DNA from: Chitinophaga arvensicola
GTDB lineage: Bacteria > Bacteroidota > Bacteroidia > Chitinophagales > Chitinophagaceae
NCBI RefSeq assembly: GCF_900110835.1
Contig: NZ_FOJG01000001.1
Location: forward strand, 1,685,022 to 1,749,021
Length of the DNA stretch: 64,000 bases
Reading direction: 5' to 3'
In this document: positions 24,706-34,186 of the stretch, one piece after another
Position numbering within the stretch: the stretch's first letter is position 1
Layout: every line of letters starts with the position of its first letter
Translations under genes and position numbers: made by a program
Notes under the pieces: generated by a model
The model's database searches: none
What the model was told of the DNA's origin: nothing
The model's input: only the letters and a program-made list of their open reading frames with translations

Positions 24706-26123
24706 GAGATATCAACCGGACAGGCATCCTGATAGTGGTCATTATGGGCACTACGATGGCCGGCATAGACTCAAGCATCGTCAATATATCCCTTCCCGTT
24801 ATGAGCAAGCAGTTTAACTGTACGCTCGACGAAATAGAATGGGTAATTACGGTATATATGCTCAGTTTTTCCGTGCTGATGCCGCTCACCAACTGGCTCA
24901 AAAACAGGATCGGCTTTTTCAATCTTTATATCGGTGCCATTTCCCTTTTTACCTTAGGCTCCCTGATGTGTGCATTGTCTACCAGCCTGGATTCCCTGCT
25001 GGTGGCCCGTGTGATACAGGCATTGGGCGGCGGTGCCATGGCGCCTACGTCTATGGCCATTATCTCCTATGTGTTTCCTGCCAGGGTACGTGGTACCGTG
25101 CTCGGATGGTGGGGACTGGGCAACCTGGTGGGGCCGGCAATGGGACCAACTTTAGGTGGTATTCTCACGGAAAAATTCGGCTGGCCTTCTATTTTCTATA
25201 TCAACCTGCCCATTGGGATTATCACGGTTATACTGGCTTACCGTTACCTGGATGTGCTGCGTAAACAGCCTAAATTGAAGCTGCCATTCGATCTTACCGG
25301 TTTTGTGGCCCTGACCATATTCCTGGTTTGCCTGCAATACGGCATTGCCAGGGCAGAAGTAATAGGCATCACTTCCCCTGAAATACTGGTGACCCTGAGT
25401 GTGGCGCTGATAGCGTTTGCGGGTTTTATCTGGATAGATAAACATAAACAGGAACCTATTATGAACCTGGATCTGTTCACCAATTATTCCTTTGTGAGTT
25501 GTATCCTCGTCACTATTTCCAGGGCAGCCGCCCTGTTTGGCGGCCTCTTTCTCATGCCATTCCTGTTGCAGGAGCAGATGGGTTTTTCAGAAGGCATGTC
25601 CGGCTTGCTCATATTACCCAATTCAGTATTTATGGCGGTGCTGATGCCTTTTGCCGGCAAATGGTCCGATAAACATGGCTCCCGGGAGATCTCCATGATG
25701 GGAATTACTCTGCTGGCCGTATCGATGTATCTTTTTGCGCTGCTGGATAAAGGCAGCACTATCCCGGAGGTGATCATTGCCATGACCGTAAGGGGGCTGG
25801 GAATGGGATTGCTGCTGGCGCCGCTGAATGCCGCTACACTCAGTTCTGTGCGCCCCAGTGAGGTGACGATGGCTTCTTCTATCAGCACCCTGATGCAACA
25901 GGTAGGAGGCGCTATCGGTATTGCCGTGCTGGCTATTGTAACGCAGGCCGCCTACAATAAACATGTATTGTCCGGCAAAGAAGGACATTATGCACATCAC
26001 CTTGCCCTGAAACAGGGTTTTCATATCTCGCTGTTTATCCTGCTGGTGACGCTTATTCCTGCCTGGTTCCTGCCTCGCAGGAACGTGGTGCTGAAAGATA
26101 CCGAAGCCCATATCGACACCTGA
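24702..26123 (+). CDS. DHA2-family drug efflux transporter (MFS)
   Basis: Inner-membrane major-facilitator exporter of 473 residues with about 14 membrane helices, as in EmrB/QacA. The motif VNISLPVMSKQFN in helix 1, WVITVYMLSFSVLMPLTNWL in helix 2, RVIQALGGGAMAPTSMA (motif B region) and WGLGNLVGPAMGPTLGG (motif C, the antiporter motif) are all present. No HlyD/EmrA adaptor gene or TolC-like channel gene is adjacent, so it may act alone. Translational coupling to the preceding small gene suggests co-expression with the chaperone genes. Confidence 0.86.
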   Translation: MRDINRTGILIVVIMGTTMAGIDSSIVNISLPVMSKQFNCTLDEIEWVITVYMLSFSVLMPLTNWLKNRIGFFNLYIGAISLFTLGSLMCALSTSLDSLLVARVIQALGGGAMAPTSMAIISYVFPARVRGTVLGWWGLGNLVGPAMGPTLGGILTEKFGWPSIFYINLPIGIITVILAYRYLDVLRKQPKLKLPFDLTGFVALTIFLVCLQYGIARAEVIGITSPEILVTLSVALIAFAGFIWIDKHKQEPIMNLDLFTNYSFVSCILVTISRAAALFGGLFLMPFLLQEQMGFSEGMSGLLILPNSVFMAVLMPFAGKWSDKHGSREISMMGITLLAVSMYLFALLDKGSTIPEVIIAMTVRGLGMGLLLAPLNAATLSSVRPSEVTMASSISTLMQQVGGAIGIAVLAIVTQAAYNKHVLSGKEGHYAHHLALKQGFHISLFILLVTLIPAWFLPRRNVVLKDTEAHIDT

Positions 26124-26135
26124 TTATTTTAGTGC

Positions 26136-27638
26136 ATGATTATTGGTAAGGATAGGGTAACTTTTCCGGCACTTATGGCAACAAATGGCAAGAAGCATAT
26201 CCTGATGATCGATGATGATGAAGATGATTTTTTCCTCGTTAATTCACTGCTACAGGATATTTCACCCGATCAATATGTATTACAATGGGTATCCTCCTAT
26301 AAAGAAGGATTACTGGCAATAGAAACACGTGCACACGATCTTTACCTGGTGGATTATCGCCTCGGTGCTTACACCGGTATAGATGTGTTGCATCATTTCC
26401 GCAACCTGGGATATAAAGCCCCCGTTATCCTGTTTACCGGGAAAGGCGATTATGTGATAGACCGGGAAGCCATGCAGGCAGGAGCATCTGATTATCTTGT
26501 TAAAAGTGAAATCAATGCAGCGTTGCTGGAAAGGGCCATCCGTTATACCCTCGATAAATTCAGCCATCTCCAGGCGATAGAAAAAAGTGAAAAACGTTAT
26601 TTCAGCATCTTTGAGAAATCCAATGACCTGATCCTGCTGGCGGATTGCGAGCATAAGATCGTGGCTGCTAACCCGGCTGCTCTCAGTGTACTGAAGTATG
26701 ACGAAGAGGAGCTGTATAACAGCCACCTGCAGGGATTATTTGCGGAAGAAGCTGTGATCAAGGATTTCCTGGATCAGCTCTGTACAGAAGAAGGGGTGGT
26801 GCAGAAGGAATATGTATTCTGCAGCAAATCAGGGCAGCAGCTGGATGTAATGATCAACGCTTCCCTGCTCGATGAGAAGAAGCAATTATACCTCTGCATT
26901 ATCCAGGATATTACTGCCCGCAAGCGTAAGGAAAGGGAAAAGCAGCAACAGGAGAAATTCGCTATTACTGGCCGTATTGCCCGCCTGATTGCACATGAGG
27001 TCCGCAATCCGCTGACAAATATCCTGCTGGCCGTTTCCCAGATCAAAGCGGAGCCGGTGGCCGAAACAGAAGATGCGCAGCTCTATCTCGATATTATGGA
27101 GCGTAACTGTCACCGGATTAATCACCTGGTTACCGAATTGCTGCAATCCACCCGTATGTCGGAGCTGAATATGCTGCCGATGGGGTTGAATGCACTGGTG
27201 GAAAAAGCGCTGAGCCTTGCCGCCGATCGCTCCCAGCTGAACAATATTGCGGTTATTAAAGAATTGTGCGCGCCGGATTGTAATATCCTGGCGGATGAGG
27301 ATAAGATTATCATTGCCTTCCTCAATATCATTATCAATGGTATTGAAGCAATGAAGCCGGGAGAGGGCCGTTTAACCATTAAATCCTGGCAGGAAGCCGG
27401 TAAAGTGTTTATTCGTATATCCGATAACGGTAGTGGAATTTCTCCACAGAACCTGGCTAAATTGTTTGAGCCTTTCTTTACCAATAAAACAAAGGGAACG
27501 GGTCTTGGGTTAACTGCCACACAGAACATCATATTGCAGCATAAAGGTACTATTGCCGTGGAAAGCACACTGGGAGAAGGTACCAGTTTCCTGATTACTT
27601 TCCCGATTGCAGGAGCAGAGGAGCCCGACAAGGAATAA
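26136..27638 (+). CDS. response regulator-PAS-histidine kinase protein
   Basis: A 500-residue soluble signalling protein (numbering from ATG 26136; ATG 26175 is an alternative start). The N-terminal receiver domain (about 20-140) has the acidic cluster IDDDEDD and phospho-acceptor Asp73 in YLVDYRLG. A PAS sensor domain follows (about 150-262), then the HisKA H-box LIAHEVRNPLTNIL with His287, and an HATPase with DNGSGI and FEPFFTNKTKGTGLGL. Having the receiver in front of the kinase is the layout of phosphorelay enzymes controlled by an upstream partner. No such partner is encoded next to it. Confidence 0.88.
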   Translation: MIIGKDRVTFPALMATNGKKHILMIDDDEDDFFLVNSLLQDISPDQYVLQWVSSYKEGLLAIETRAHDLYLVDYRLGAYTGIDVLHHFRNLGYKAPVILFTGKGDYVIDREAMQAGASDYLVKSEINAALLERAIRYTLDKFSHLQAIEKSEKRYFSIFEKSNDLILLADCEHKIVAANPAALSVLKYDEEELYNSHLQGLFAEEAVIKDFLDQLCTEEGVVQKEYVFCSKSGQQLDVMINASLLDEKKQLYLCIIQDITARKRKEREKQQQEKFAITGRIARLIAHEVRNPLTNILLAVSQIKAEPVAETEDAQLYLDIMERNCHRINHLVTELLQSTRMSELNMLPMGLNALVEKALSLAADRSQLNNIAVIKELCAPDCNILADEDKIIIAFLNIIINGIEAMKPGEGRLTIKSWQEAGKVFIRISDNGSGISPQNLAKLFEPFFTNKTKGTGLGLTATQNIILQHKGTIAVESTLGEGTSFLITFPIAGAEEPDKE

Positions 27639-27645
27639 AACAGCT

Positions 27646-27678
27646 GGTGAGTAAATGCGGATAATGCATTTACTCACC
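27646..27678. terminator. bidirectional hairpin between convergent genes
   Basis: A perfect 13-bp stem (27646-27658 with 27666-27678) lies between the kinase gene and the convergent CvfB-like gene. T-runs are absent on both sides, so termination may be inefficient or assisted. Confidence 0.6.
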
Positions 27679-27685
27679 GTTCCGG

Positions 27686-28519
27686 TTATACGTTTTCTTC
27701 TGCTTTGATACCTGTTTGGGTAAATACAATTTTCCGTTGTTTGTAAAGGCTGCCAATGGTCATTTTGAACGTTTTCTTGCTCATACCAAAGAACTCCTGT
27801 ATTTCTTCCGGGGAGGATTTATCGTGATAAGGCAGGTAGCCATCATTTTCCTGCAGGAGACGCAGGATTTTTTCAGACTCATCTTCTACCCTGTTAAAGC
27901 CCGGTTTACCGAGGATTACATCAATTTTATCACCTTTGATCTGACGGATAAATCCGGTCAGTTTGTCTCCGATTTCTATAGAGCGGAATAGTTCGTTGTG
28001 GTGTAAAATACCGGTGTGCAGGTTGTTGATGATCACTACATAGCCAATATCGGTACGGCGGTACACTACCAGGTTTACCTGGTCCTTTTCCTGTACGGTG
28101 AGATTTTCGTTGCTCAGGTACCTGTCCAGCTTTTCGGTGGCAGCCAGGCGCCCCGTCATTTCATCGATATATATTTTCACCAGGTATTCCTGTCCGGGCG
28201 CCATGCGGGTGAGCTGTTGGGAAGAAGCCACAAACAGATCTTTCATCAGGCCCCAATCCAGGAATGCGCCCTGGTTGGTAACGCTTACGGTTTTCAGCAG
28301 CACAATATCCCCTGCAATGCCGAACGGCCGCTGGGTAGTGGCAATCAGGCGGTTTTCAGAATCATGGTAAAGAAATACTTCCAGTTCATCGCCTACACGG
28401 GTACCATCGGGCACAAATCGGGTGGGTAACAGGATTTCCTGATCTACGCCTTCGAGGTACACACCAAAATCAGCTTCTTTTTTTACCCTTAACAGGTTGT
28501 ATTCACCCACCTTTATCAT
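27686..28519 (-). CDS. CvfB-like S1-domain RNA-binding protein
   Basis: A 277-residue cytoplasmic protein of the CvfB/YitL family. It consists of S1-like OB folds (an opening VGEYNLLRVKKEADFGVYL, a second around GAFLDWGLMKDLFV, a third around VVIINNLHTGILHHNELF) followed by a C-terminal winged helix (DKSSPEEIQEFFGMSKKTF, then GSLYKQRKIVF). The family binds RNA and affects virulence-factor expression in Staphylococcus; its cellular role in Bacteroidota is unknown. It is transcribed alone, against the kinase gene. Confidence 0.85.
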   Translation of the reverse strand: MIKVGEYNLLRVKKEADFGVYLEGVDQEILLPTRFVPDGTRVGDELEVFLYHDSENRLIATTQRPFGIAGDIVLLKTVSVTNQGAFLDWGLMKDLFVASSQQLTRMAPGQEYLVKIYIDEMTGRLAATEKLDRYLSNENLTVQEKDQVNLVVYRRTDIGYVVIINNLHTGILHHNELFRSIEIGDKLTGFIRQIKGDKIDVILGKPGFNRVEDESEKILRLLQENDGYLPYHDKSSPEEIQEFFGMSKKTFKMTIGSLYKQRKIVFTQTGIKAEENV

Positions 28520-28663
28520 AAAAAACGATTAATTGTCAGGGTGCAAGTTACTTATAGATTGCCGGATTGCGAGAATCATATTCTGCTTACTTTTGTAAAT
28601 AGCGGATATCAGGCGCTTTGTAATTCCCCGGTATCCGCTCTAAAAAACCAACCAAACCATCTT

Positions 28664-29503
28664 ATGACGATTTTATCATTTACCCTGATCCTCCTCTGCG
28701 GGGCCTTTTTGGCTGGCCTGCTGGGGTCGCTGACCGGCTTAGGCGGCGGCGTTGTGATCATTCCTTTGCTCACCCTTGTATTTCATGCCGATATCCGGTA
28801 TGCTATCGGCACTGCATTGGTGGCGTCTATTGCCACTTCTTCCGGATCAGCTTCAGCGTATGTAAAGGAGGGCATCACCAATATCCGGCTGGGTATGTTC
28901 CTGGAAATAGCTACTACCACAGGGGCTGTTGTGGGGGCGCTCATTGCGGTGTACATGCCTACCAATGTGGTGGCCATTATTTTCGGACTGGTGCTTATTT
29001 TCTCTTCTTTGATGTCTTTCCGGAAGAAAATGGAATTTCCGGCCGACAAAGGAGATAGTAAACTGGCGGAACAGTTGCGGCTCAACGGGAGTTATCCGAC
29101 TACCGAATCGGGCGTGGTGAGTTATAAAGTGCACCATGTACCAGGTGGTTATTTCATGATGACCTTTGCCGGTGTGATGTCGGGCTTGCTGGGTATTGGG
29201 TCCGGTGCGCTGAAGGTGCTGGCCATGGATAATATCATGCGCATTCCTTTTAAGGTGTCTACCACCACCAGCAATTTCATGATCGGAGTTACGGCAGCTG
29301 CCAGTGCTGTGGTATACCTGCAACGCGGGTATATTTCTCCCGGCCTGTGTATGCCGGTGGTACTGGGTGTGCTGGCGGGTGCATTTGCCGGTTCCCGGTT
29401 ACTGACCCGTGCCAACGTGAAAGGATTACGTATAGTCTTTAGCGTTGTTATCGGGTTTCTCGCGTTGCAAATGATCTATAATGGTTTCACCGGAAAACTA
29501 TAA
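28664..29503 (+). CDS. TauE/SafE-family membrane transporter
   Basis: A 279-residue inner-membrane protein with about eight helices. It has the TauE/SafE signature LGSLTGLGGGVVIIPLL in the first repeat and SGLLGIGSGALKVLAMD in the second, giving the family's inverted-repeat design. Members export sulfite, sulfoacetate or related organic anions. The start at ATG 28664 is preferred over 28541, because the extra 41 residues are not membrane-like. It is followed three bases later by a DUF1634 gene, a pairing seen often in this family. Confidence 0.85.
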   Translation: MTILSFTLILLCGAFLAGLLGSLTGLGGGVVIIPLLTLVFHADIRYAIGTALVASIATSSGSASAYVKEGITNIRLGMFLEIATTTGAVVGALIAVYMPTNVVAIIFGLVLIFSSLMSFRKKMEFPADKGDSKLAEQLRLNGSYPTTESGVVSYKVHHVPGGYFMMTFAGVMSGLLGIGSGALKVLAMDNIMRIPFKVSTTTSNFMIGVTAAASAVVYLQRGYISPGLCMPVVLGVLAGAFAGSRLLTRANVKGLRIVFSVVIGFLALQMIYNGFTGKL

Positions 29504-29506
29504 ACA

Positions 29507-29902
29507 ATGAAACAGGTATTTTCTAAGTATTTCCGGGACAAGGATATTCAACAGCTGATTGGTAAGCAACTACGTATAGGCGTTATTGTTTCCAGTGTTA
29601 TGGTTTTTATTGGTGGTGTGATCTACCTGATCCGTCACGGGCATGAACAGCCTTCCTATGGCGACTTTACCGGTGTACGGGAAGGGCTCGCCGATCTGCC
29701 GGGAATCTGGCAGGGGGTGTTGGAAAACAAGGGCATGAATATTATTCAATTGGGTATTGTGTTGCTGATTGCCACACCTATTATTCGTATTGCCTTTTCA
29801 GTGATTGCTTTCTTGTTGGAGAAAGATTATTTGTATGTAGGTATTACGCTCCTGGTATTAGGCATCATTGTATTTAGTATGATGGGAGGCCTGGCGGGGT
29901 AG
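29507..29902 (+). CDS. DUF1634 membrane protein
   Basis: A 131-residue inner-membrane protein with three helices (about 27-45, 78-100 and 106-126). The family's opening is a basic cytoplasmic stretch followed by IGVIVSSVMVFIGGVIYL. DUF1634 genes regularly follow TauE/SafE transporters and probably encode an accessory subunit; the three-base spacing supports co-translation. No biochemical function is known to me. Confidence 0.8.
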   Translation: MKQVFSKYFRDKDIQQLIGKQLRIGVIVSSVMVFIGGVIYLIRHGHEQPSYGDFTGVREGLADLPGIWQGVLENKGMNIIQLGIVLLIATPIIRIAFSVIAFLLEKDYLYVGITLLVLGIIVFSMMGGLAG

Positions 29903-29940
29903 GTGATTATCTGGTATAATTTTCAGGGATATTAAAAAAA

Positions 29941-29981
29941 TCGGGGAGATAGAAGTGGATATAACCGCTTTTGTCTCCCCG
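29941..29981 (-). terminator. terminator of the fucosidase gene
   Basis: TCGGGGAGA (29941-29949) pairs with TCTCCCCGA (29973-29981), with a smaller AAGTGG/CCGCTT stem inside. Read on the minus strand it is followed by a run of seven T, so it serves the gene ending at 30040. Confidence 0.75.
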
Positions 29982-30039
29982 AAATATTAAACAACAGTAT
30001 CGCCATTGATTTAATGCTATTCCGTTTACAGAGCACAAG

Positions 30040-31398
30040 TTAAAGACGAACCGCAATGACTGCATCAATCAGATCCGGCGCTGCAGCGGGAACATTGATC
30101 ACCAGTTCATCCCCATTGCTGGTGGCTTTCAGCTGTTTGCCATTCGCCAGCAGGCGTACATTTTTCACTTTACCGGTTATGCCGGGAACATGTAGTTGTC
30201 CGTCTGTTGGCCAGTTGAATACGTGCAGGTACAGGGTGGTGTCTGTGCCAGTTGTTTTCCTGGTGCACCGGCCCCAGGAGAGGGGTGGCAGCGGACTGCC
30301 CTGTGTAGCGTAGATGGATTCACCGTTTACTTTCATCCACTGGCCGATGCCTTTCAGGGCGGTAAGACTTCCATCCGGGAATTGTCCCAGGGCGTCAGGT
30401 CCTACATTCAGCAGGTAGTTACCGTTCTTGGAGGCGATATCTGCCAGGTTTCGTATAAGCGTTTCCGTACTTTTCCATTTATGGTCATAATCTTTGTAGC
30501 CCCAGGTGCCGTTCATGGTCATGCAGGTTTCCCAATCGGCGCCATCCAGTTCTGCTGCGCCGGGAATTTTCTGTTCCGGTGTTTTATAATCGCCTGCAAA
30601 ATTGGGTCTTTTTAAGCGGTCGTTGGTAATAATGTTGGGTTGCAATTGCAATGCGTCCTGCAGCTTCTGGGCATATTCGTCTGTCATGTTGGTAGGCGTG
30701 TCCCACCAGAGCACGGCCACTTCGCCGTAATTGGTGAGTAGTTCTTTTACCTGCGGCACGGCTACTTTATCTATGTATTCAGACATGGAGGCACTGGTTT
30801 GCAACGGATCCCAGTGGCCGGTATGTGCCTGTGTATAGGCGTCGATTTGTGTGGAATCCGGATTGGGCCAGCCTTCTGTGGCTATTTTACGTGCAGCGGC
30901 GCCGCCGGGATTATTCCAGTCCTGCGCCTGTGAATAATAAAAGCCGAGTTTGATACCATATTTCTTACAGGCAGCGGACAGTGGGGCGAGTACATCTTTA
31001 CCGTAAGGAGTGGCGTCTACGATGTTCCATTTGCTGGCGGCGGATTTAAACATGGCGAATCCGTCGTGGTGCTTGGCGGTGATGACAATATATTTCATAC
31101 CGGCATCCCGGGCGGTTTTTACCCAGGCATCTGCATTGTATTTAACCGGGTTGAATTGTTTGGCAAATTGCTGATATTCAAGAACGGGGATTTTGCCCCG
31201 GTTCATGATCCATTCGCCGCCCCGGCCCACCTGGTGACCTTTGTAATTGCCGGCCAGCTGGGCATAGTCGCCCCAGTGGATAAACATGCCAAAACGGGCG
31301 TCCCGCCACCATTGCATACGCTGGTCGCGTGTAGGGGTTTGCTGGGCGTGAAGAAGGGCTGCGGGTAATAGCAGCAGGAAGAGGAATAGCTTTTTCAT
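30040..31398 (-). CDS. alpha-L-fucosidase (GH29)
   Basis: Exported 452-residue glycoside hydrolase that removes alpha-L-fucose from glycans. The signal peptide starts at ATG 31398 (MKKLFLFLLLLPAALLHAQ); an in-frame start at 31482 would bury it. GH29 hallmarks are RFGMFIHWGDYA, YIVITAKHHDGFAMF and, near the nucleophile, VAVLWWDTP, whose aspartate is the likely catalytic base-forming residue. The C-terminal part (about 360-452) is a small beta-sandwich. The gene stands alone, so it is probably one enzyme of a dispersed glycan-degrading set. Confidence 0.9.
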   Translation of the reverse strand: MKKLFLFLLLLPAALLHAQQTPTRDQRMQWWRDARFGMFIHWGDYAQLAGNYKGHQVGRGGEWIMNRGKIPVLEYQQFAKQFNPVKYNADAWVKTARDAGMKYIVITAKHHDGFAMFKSAASKWNIVDATPYGKDVLAPLSAACKKYGIKLGFYYSQAQDWNNPGGAAARKIATEGWPNPDSTQIDAYTQAHTGHWDPLQTSASMSEYIDKVAVPQVKELLTNYGEVAVLWWDTPTNMTDEYAQKLQDALQLQPNIITNDRLKRPNFAGDYKTPEQKIPGAAELDGADWETCMTMNGTWGYKDYDHKWKSTETLIRNLADIASKNGNYLLNVGPDALGQFPDGSLTALKGIGQWMKVNGESIYATQGSPLPPLSWGRCTRKTTGTDTTLYLHVFNWPTDGQLHVPGITGKVKNVRLLANGKQLKATSNGDELVINVPAAAPDLIDAVIAVRL

Positions 31399-31545
31399 AA
31401 CCTTATTGTGGATAAAGCATATAATGCAATCGTTTGCATAATGCGGGTAAAAAATAAGCGCTGTTGCGCTGATCTTTCTCAATTCACAATAAATATCTGC
31501 AAAAACAATGAATCAGAATGGGCTGATTTTATCGTAGTCTGGTGT

Positions 31546-31586
31546 TTTTTTATTGGGCTGCCATGTTTCGGCAGCCCAATAAAAAA
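31546..31586. terminator. bidirectional terminator beside mqo
   Basis: A perfect 17-bp stem (31546-31562 with 31570-31586) with T-run on one arm and A-run on the other. It directly follows the mqo stop on the minus strand. Confidence 0.85.
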
Positions 31587-31591
31587 TATAG

Positions 31592-33106
31592 TTATGCCAT
31601 TTCCATTTCGCGCAGTTCCAGCACCTGTGTGGTCCATGTACGCAGCTCATCGCAGAGTGCAGGATTATTCAGGAGTGATTGCCCGTAGGAAGGGATCATT
31701 TTTTTCAGTTTGATCTGCCATGCTTCTGTTTCCACTTCGTCTTTAAAGCAGCGTTTCAGCAGGTTCAGCATAATGGATACAGCGGTAGATGCACCCGGAG
31801 AAGCTCCCAGCAGTGCGGCGATGGAGCCATCGGCAGCGCTTACTACTTCTGTACCGAATTCCAGGATACCGCCATGTTCAGGATCTTTCTTGATTACCTG
31901 TACACGCTGACCGGCAATTTCCAGTTCCCAGTCTTCCATTTTGGCTTCCGGGAAATATTCACGCAAGGCTTCGAGGCGGTCTTCCGGTTTCTGTCTTACC
32001 TGTGCAATCAGGTATTTGGTCAGCGGGATGTTATCCAGTCCGGCAGATACCATTGGCCGGATGTTATTGGCTTTGATGGAGAGCGGCAGGTCCATAAAGG
32101 AGCCGTTCTTCAGGAATTTAGTGGAGAATCCGGCATAAGGTCCGAACAGCAGGGCTTTCTGGCCATCTATCATGCGGGTATCCAGGTGGGGAACCGACAT
32201 AGGAGGCGCACCCACAGAGGCTTTACCATATACCTTTGCACGGTGTTGTGCAATGATTTCCGGGTTATTGCAACGCAGCCACTGACCGCTTACCGGGAAG
32301 CCACCAAAACCTTTTCCTTCCGGAATGTCTGATTTTTCCAGTAATGGCAGGGATCCGCCACCAGCGCCAATGAATACGAATTTTGTTTTGATGGTTTGTT
32401 TTTCGCGCGTTTCGCGGTTCTTTACCTTGATCAGCCAGCTGCCATCTTCGTCCTTTTTAAAGTCACGCACATCATGGTTGAAATGCATGCTTACTCCGTC
32501 CATTTTCTCCAGATGGTTAAAAAGTGCACGGCTTAATGCGCCAAAGTTCACGTCTGTACCCATTTCCATGTGGGTAGCAGCTACTTTCTGGGCGGCATCG
32601 CGACCTTGCATCACCAGGGGCATCCAGGCTTTCAACTTTTCCTGATCCTCAGAATACTCCATGGTTTTGAACAGATGACACTGTTGAAGGGCTTTGTAGC
32701 GCTTTTTGAGATAATCCACGTTCTCTTCTCCCCAAACAAAACTCATGTGGGGAACAGATTGTATAAACTCGTGCGGATTAGAAATGATGTTATTTTCTAC
32801 CAGGTAGGACCAGAACTGACGGGACACTTCAAATTGCTCTGCAATGTTCACCGCTTTTTTAATGTCTACTGATCCGTCCTGCTTCTGTGGTGTGTAGTTC
32901 AACTCACAAAAAGCGGAGTGTCCTGTGCCCGCATTATTCCATGCATCGGAACTTTCTGCTGCTGCCACATCCAGTCTTTCGAAAATTGCTATGGTTAACC
33001 CGGGTTCCAGCTCTTTCAGGAGCATTCCAAGTGTGGCGCTCATGATTCCGGCGCCGATTAAAACCACATCCGGACCTGTTCCAGCTGTACTCTTGCTTCT
33101 AAACAT
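31592..33106 (-). CDS. mqo: malate:quinone oxidoreductase
   Basis: Membrane-associated FAD enzyme of 504 residues that oxidises malate to oxaloacetate and passes electrons to menaquinone, linking the TCA cycle to respiration. The FAD-binding motif is VVLIGAGIMSATLGMLL (about 14-31). Family motifs include NNAGTGHSAFCELNYTP, FVFIGAGGGSLPLL, GFPVSGQWLRC and LLGASPGASTAVSIML near the C-terminus. The length is typical. It is expressed from its own promoter (-7 box at 33129-33136). Confidence 0.95.
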   Translation of the reverse strand: MFRSKSTAGTGPDVVLIGAGIMSATLGMLLKELEPGLTIAIFERLDVAAAESSDAWNNAGTGHSAFCELNYTPQKQDGSVDIKKAVNIAEQFEVSRQFWSYLVENNIISNPHEFIQSVPHMSFVWGEENVDYLKKRYKALQQCHLFKTMEYSEDQEKLKAWMPLVMQGRDAAQKVAATHMEMGTDVNFGALSRALFNHLEKMDGVSMHFNHDVRDFKKDEDGSWLIKVKNRETREKQTIKTKFVFIGAGGGSLPLLEKSDIPEGKGFGGFPVSGQWLRCNNPEIIAQHRAKVYGKASVGAPPMSVPHLDTRMIDGQKALLFGPYAGFSTKFLKNGSFMDLPLSIKANNIRPMVSAGLDNIPLTKYLIAQVRQKPEDRLEALREYFPEAKMEDWELEIAGQRVQVIKKDPEHGGILEFGTEVVSAADGSIAALLGASPGASTAVSIMLNLLKRCFKDEVETEAWQIKLKKMIPSYGQSLLNNPALCDELRTWTTQVLELREMEMA

Positions 33107-33128
33107 AACCCCATTTTTATTCGAGGTG

Positions 33129-33136
33129 CAAAGTTA
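33129..33136 (-). promoter_or_regulatory. candidate -7 box of mqo
   Basis: On the minus strand the sequence is TAACTTTG, an exact TAnnTTTG match, 23 bases before the mqo start codon. It implies a very short 5' leader. Confidence 0.5.
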
Positions 33137-33319
33137 CAATCAAAACACTTATGCAGGGAGAATAAATTGGTCATTTTACACACTTTAACAATACTATTAC
33201 AATTCTTTCTGAATGGATTGAAAGTTTTGAATTTATCAGAGCGGATATATAATTTTATCTTTTGGTTAAGCATTTGGGAATGAAATAATTGACTATCCGG
33301 AAAGTTTATTTTTATTTTT

Positions 33320-34147
33320 ATGATGAACAGACGTACTTTTTTTAAGGGAGTTTCCGCTGCGGTAGTCATCTCCGCCTGCGGTAAATTAGTGAACGCTGTT
33401 GCTCCCCGGCATTTCGATAGTAAAACCATTTATCGCTTTGCGGTAGGGTCCGACTGGCACTATGGAGAGCCTAAAACACCGTACGATCAATACTTTCAGG
33501 ACCTGCAATCTGCTTTTAACCAATATCAGCAACAGTATCCCTGCGAATTTTTTGTGCTCAACGGAGATGTGATCCACAATGATCCTGCCCTGTTGCTACC
33601 CGCTGCTGCCAAATTGAAACAATTACATCCCAAATTGCTGGTTACACGCGGAAATCATGATATGGTGACCCCGGCTGCCTGGGAAAACGCCTGGGGCATG
33701 CCCTTGAATCATGATGTGGTAATCGGCAACCAGGTTATCCTGCTCGGCGACACTGCCGATGAAAAAGGCAAATACCTGTGCCCCGATATCAGCTGGTTTA
33801 CCCGTAAACTGGACCAATACAAGAACGCCTCCAATATATTTATCTTCTTACATATTACTCCCGTAAAATGGACCGATAATGGGCTGGATTGTACCGAGTT
33901 CCATGCACTTATTAAAAAGTATCCGAATATCCGGGCGGTATTCAACGGACATGACCACGACCAGGACGGCGTGAAAATGCTGGAGAATACTAACATCCCC
34001 TTCCTGTTCGACGGACATATCGGCGGCAGCTGGGGTGTAGGCTATCATGGTTTCCGCGTAGTGGAACTAAAGGAAGACGGCAGCCTTCTTTCCTTTATTA
34101 TGAATCCGCTGAAAAGACAGAACGAAAGGGTTTTTCCGAAAGTTTAG
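33320..34147 (+). CDS. exported metallophosphoesterase (Tat signal)
   Basis: A 275-residue calcineurin-like phosphoesterase. The N-terminus NRRTFFKG is a twin-arginine signal, so it is exported folded; a VVISAC near residues 15-20 could also serve as a lipobox. Metal-binding motifs in order: SDWHYG, LNGDVIHN, TRGNHD, FLHITP and FNGHDHD. The natural substrate (phosphodiester or nucleotide) cannot be told from the sequence. It stands between the divergent mqo and an SMI1/KNR4-like gene. Confidence 0.85.
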   Translation: MMNRRTFFKGVSAAVVISACGKLVNAVAPRHFDSKTIYRFAVGSDWHYGEPKTPYDQYFQDLQSAFNQYQQQYPCEFFVLNGDVIHNDPALLLPAAAKLKQLHPKLLVTRGNHDMVTPAAWENAWGMPLNHDVVIGNQVILLGDTADEKGKYLCPDISWFTRKLDQYKNASNIFIFLHITPVKWTDNGLDCTEFHALIKKYPNIRAVFNGHDHDQDGVKMLENTNIPFLFDGHIGGSWGVGYHGFRVVELKEDGSLLSFIMNPLKRQNERVFPKV

Positions 34148-34186
34148 CTATTTTGCCGGTACATTCGGGATGCTAAATGATTATCT

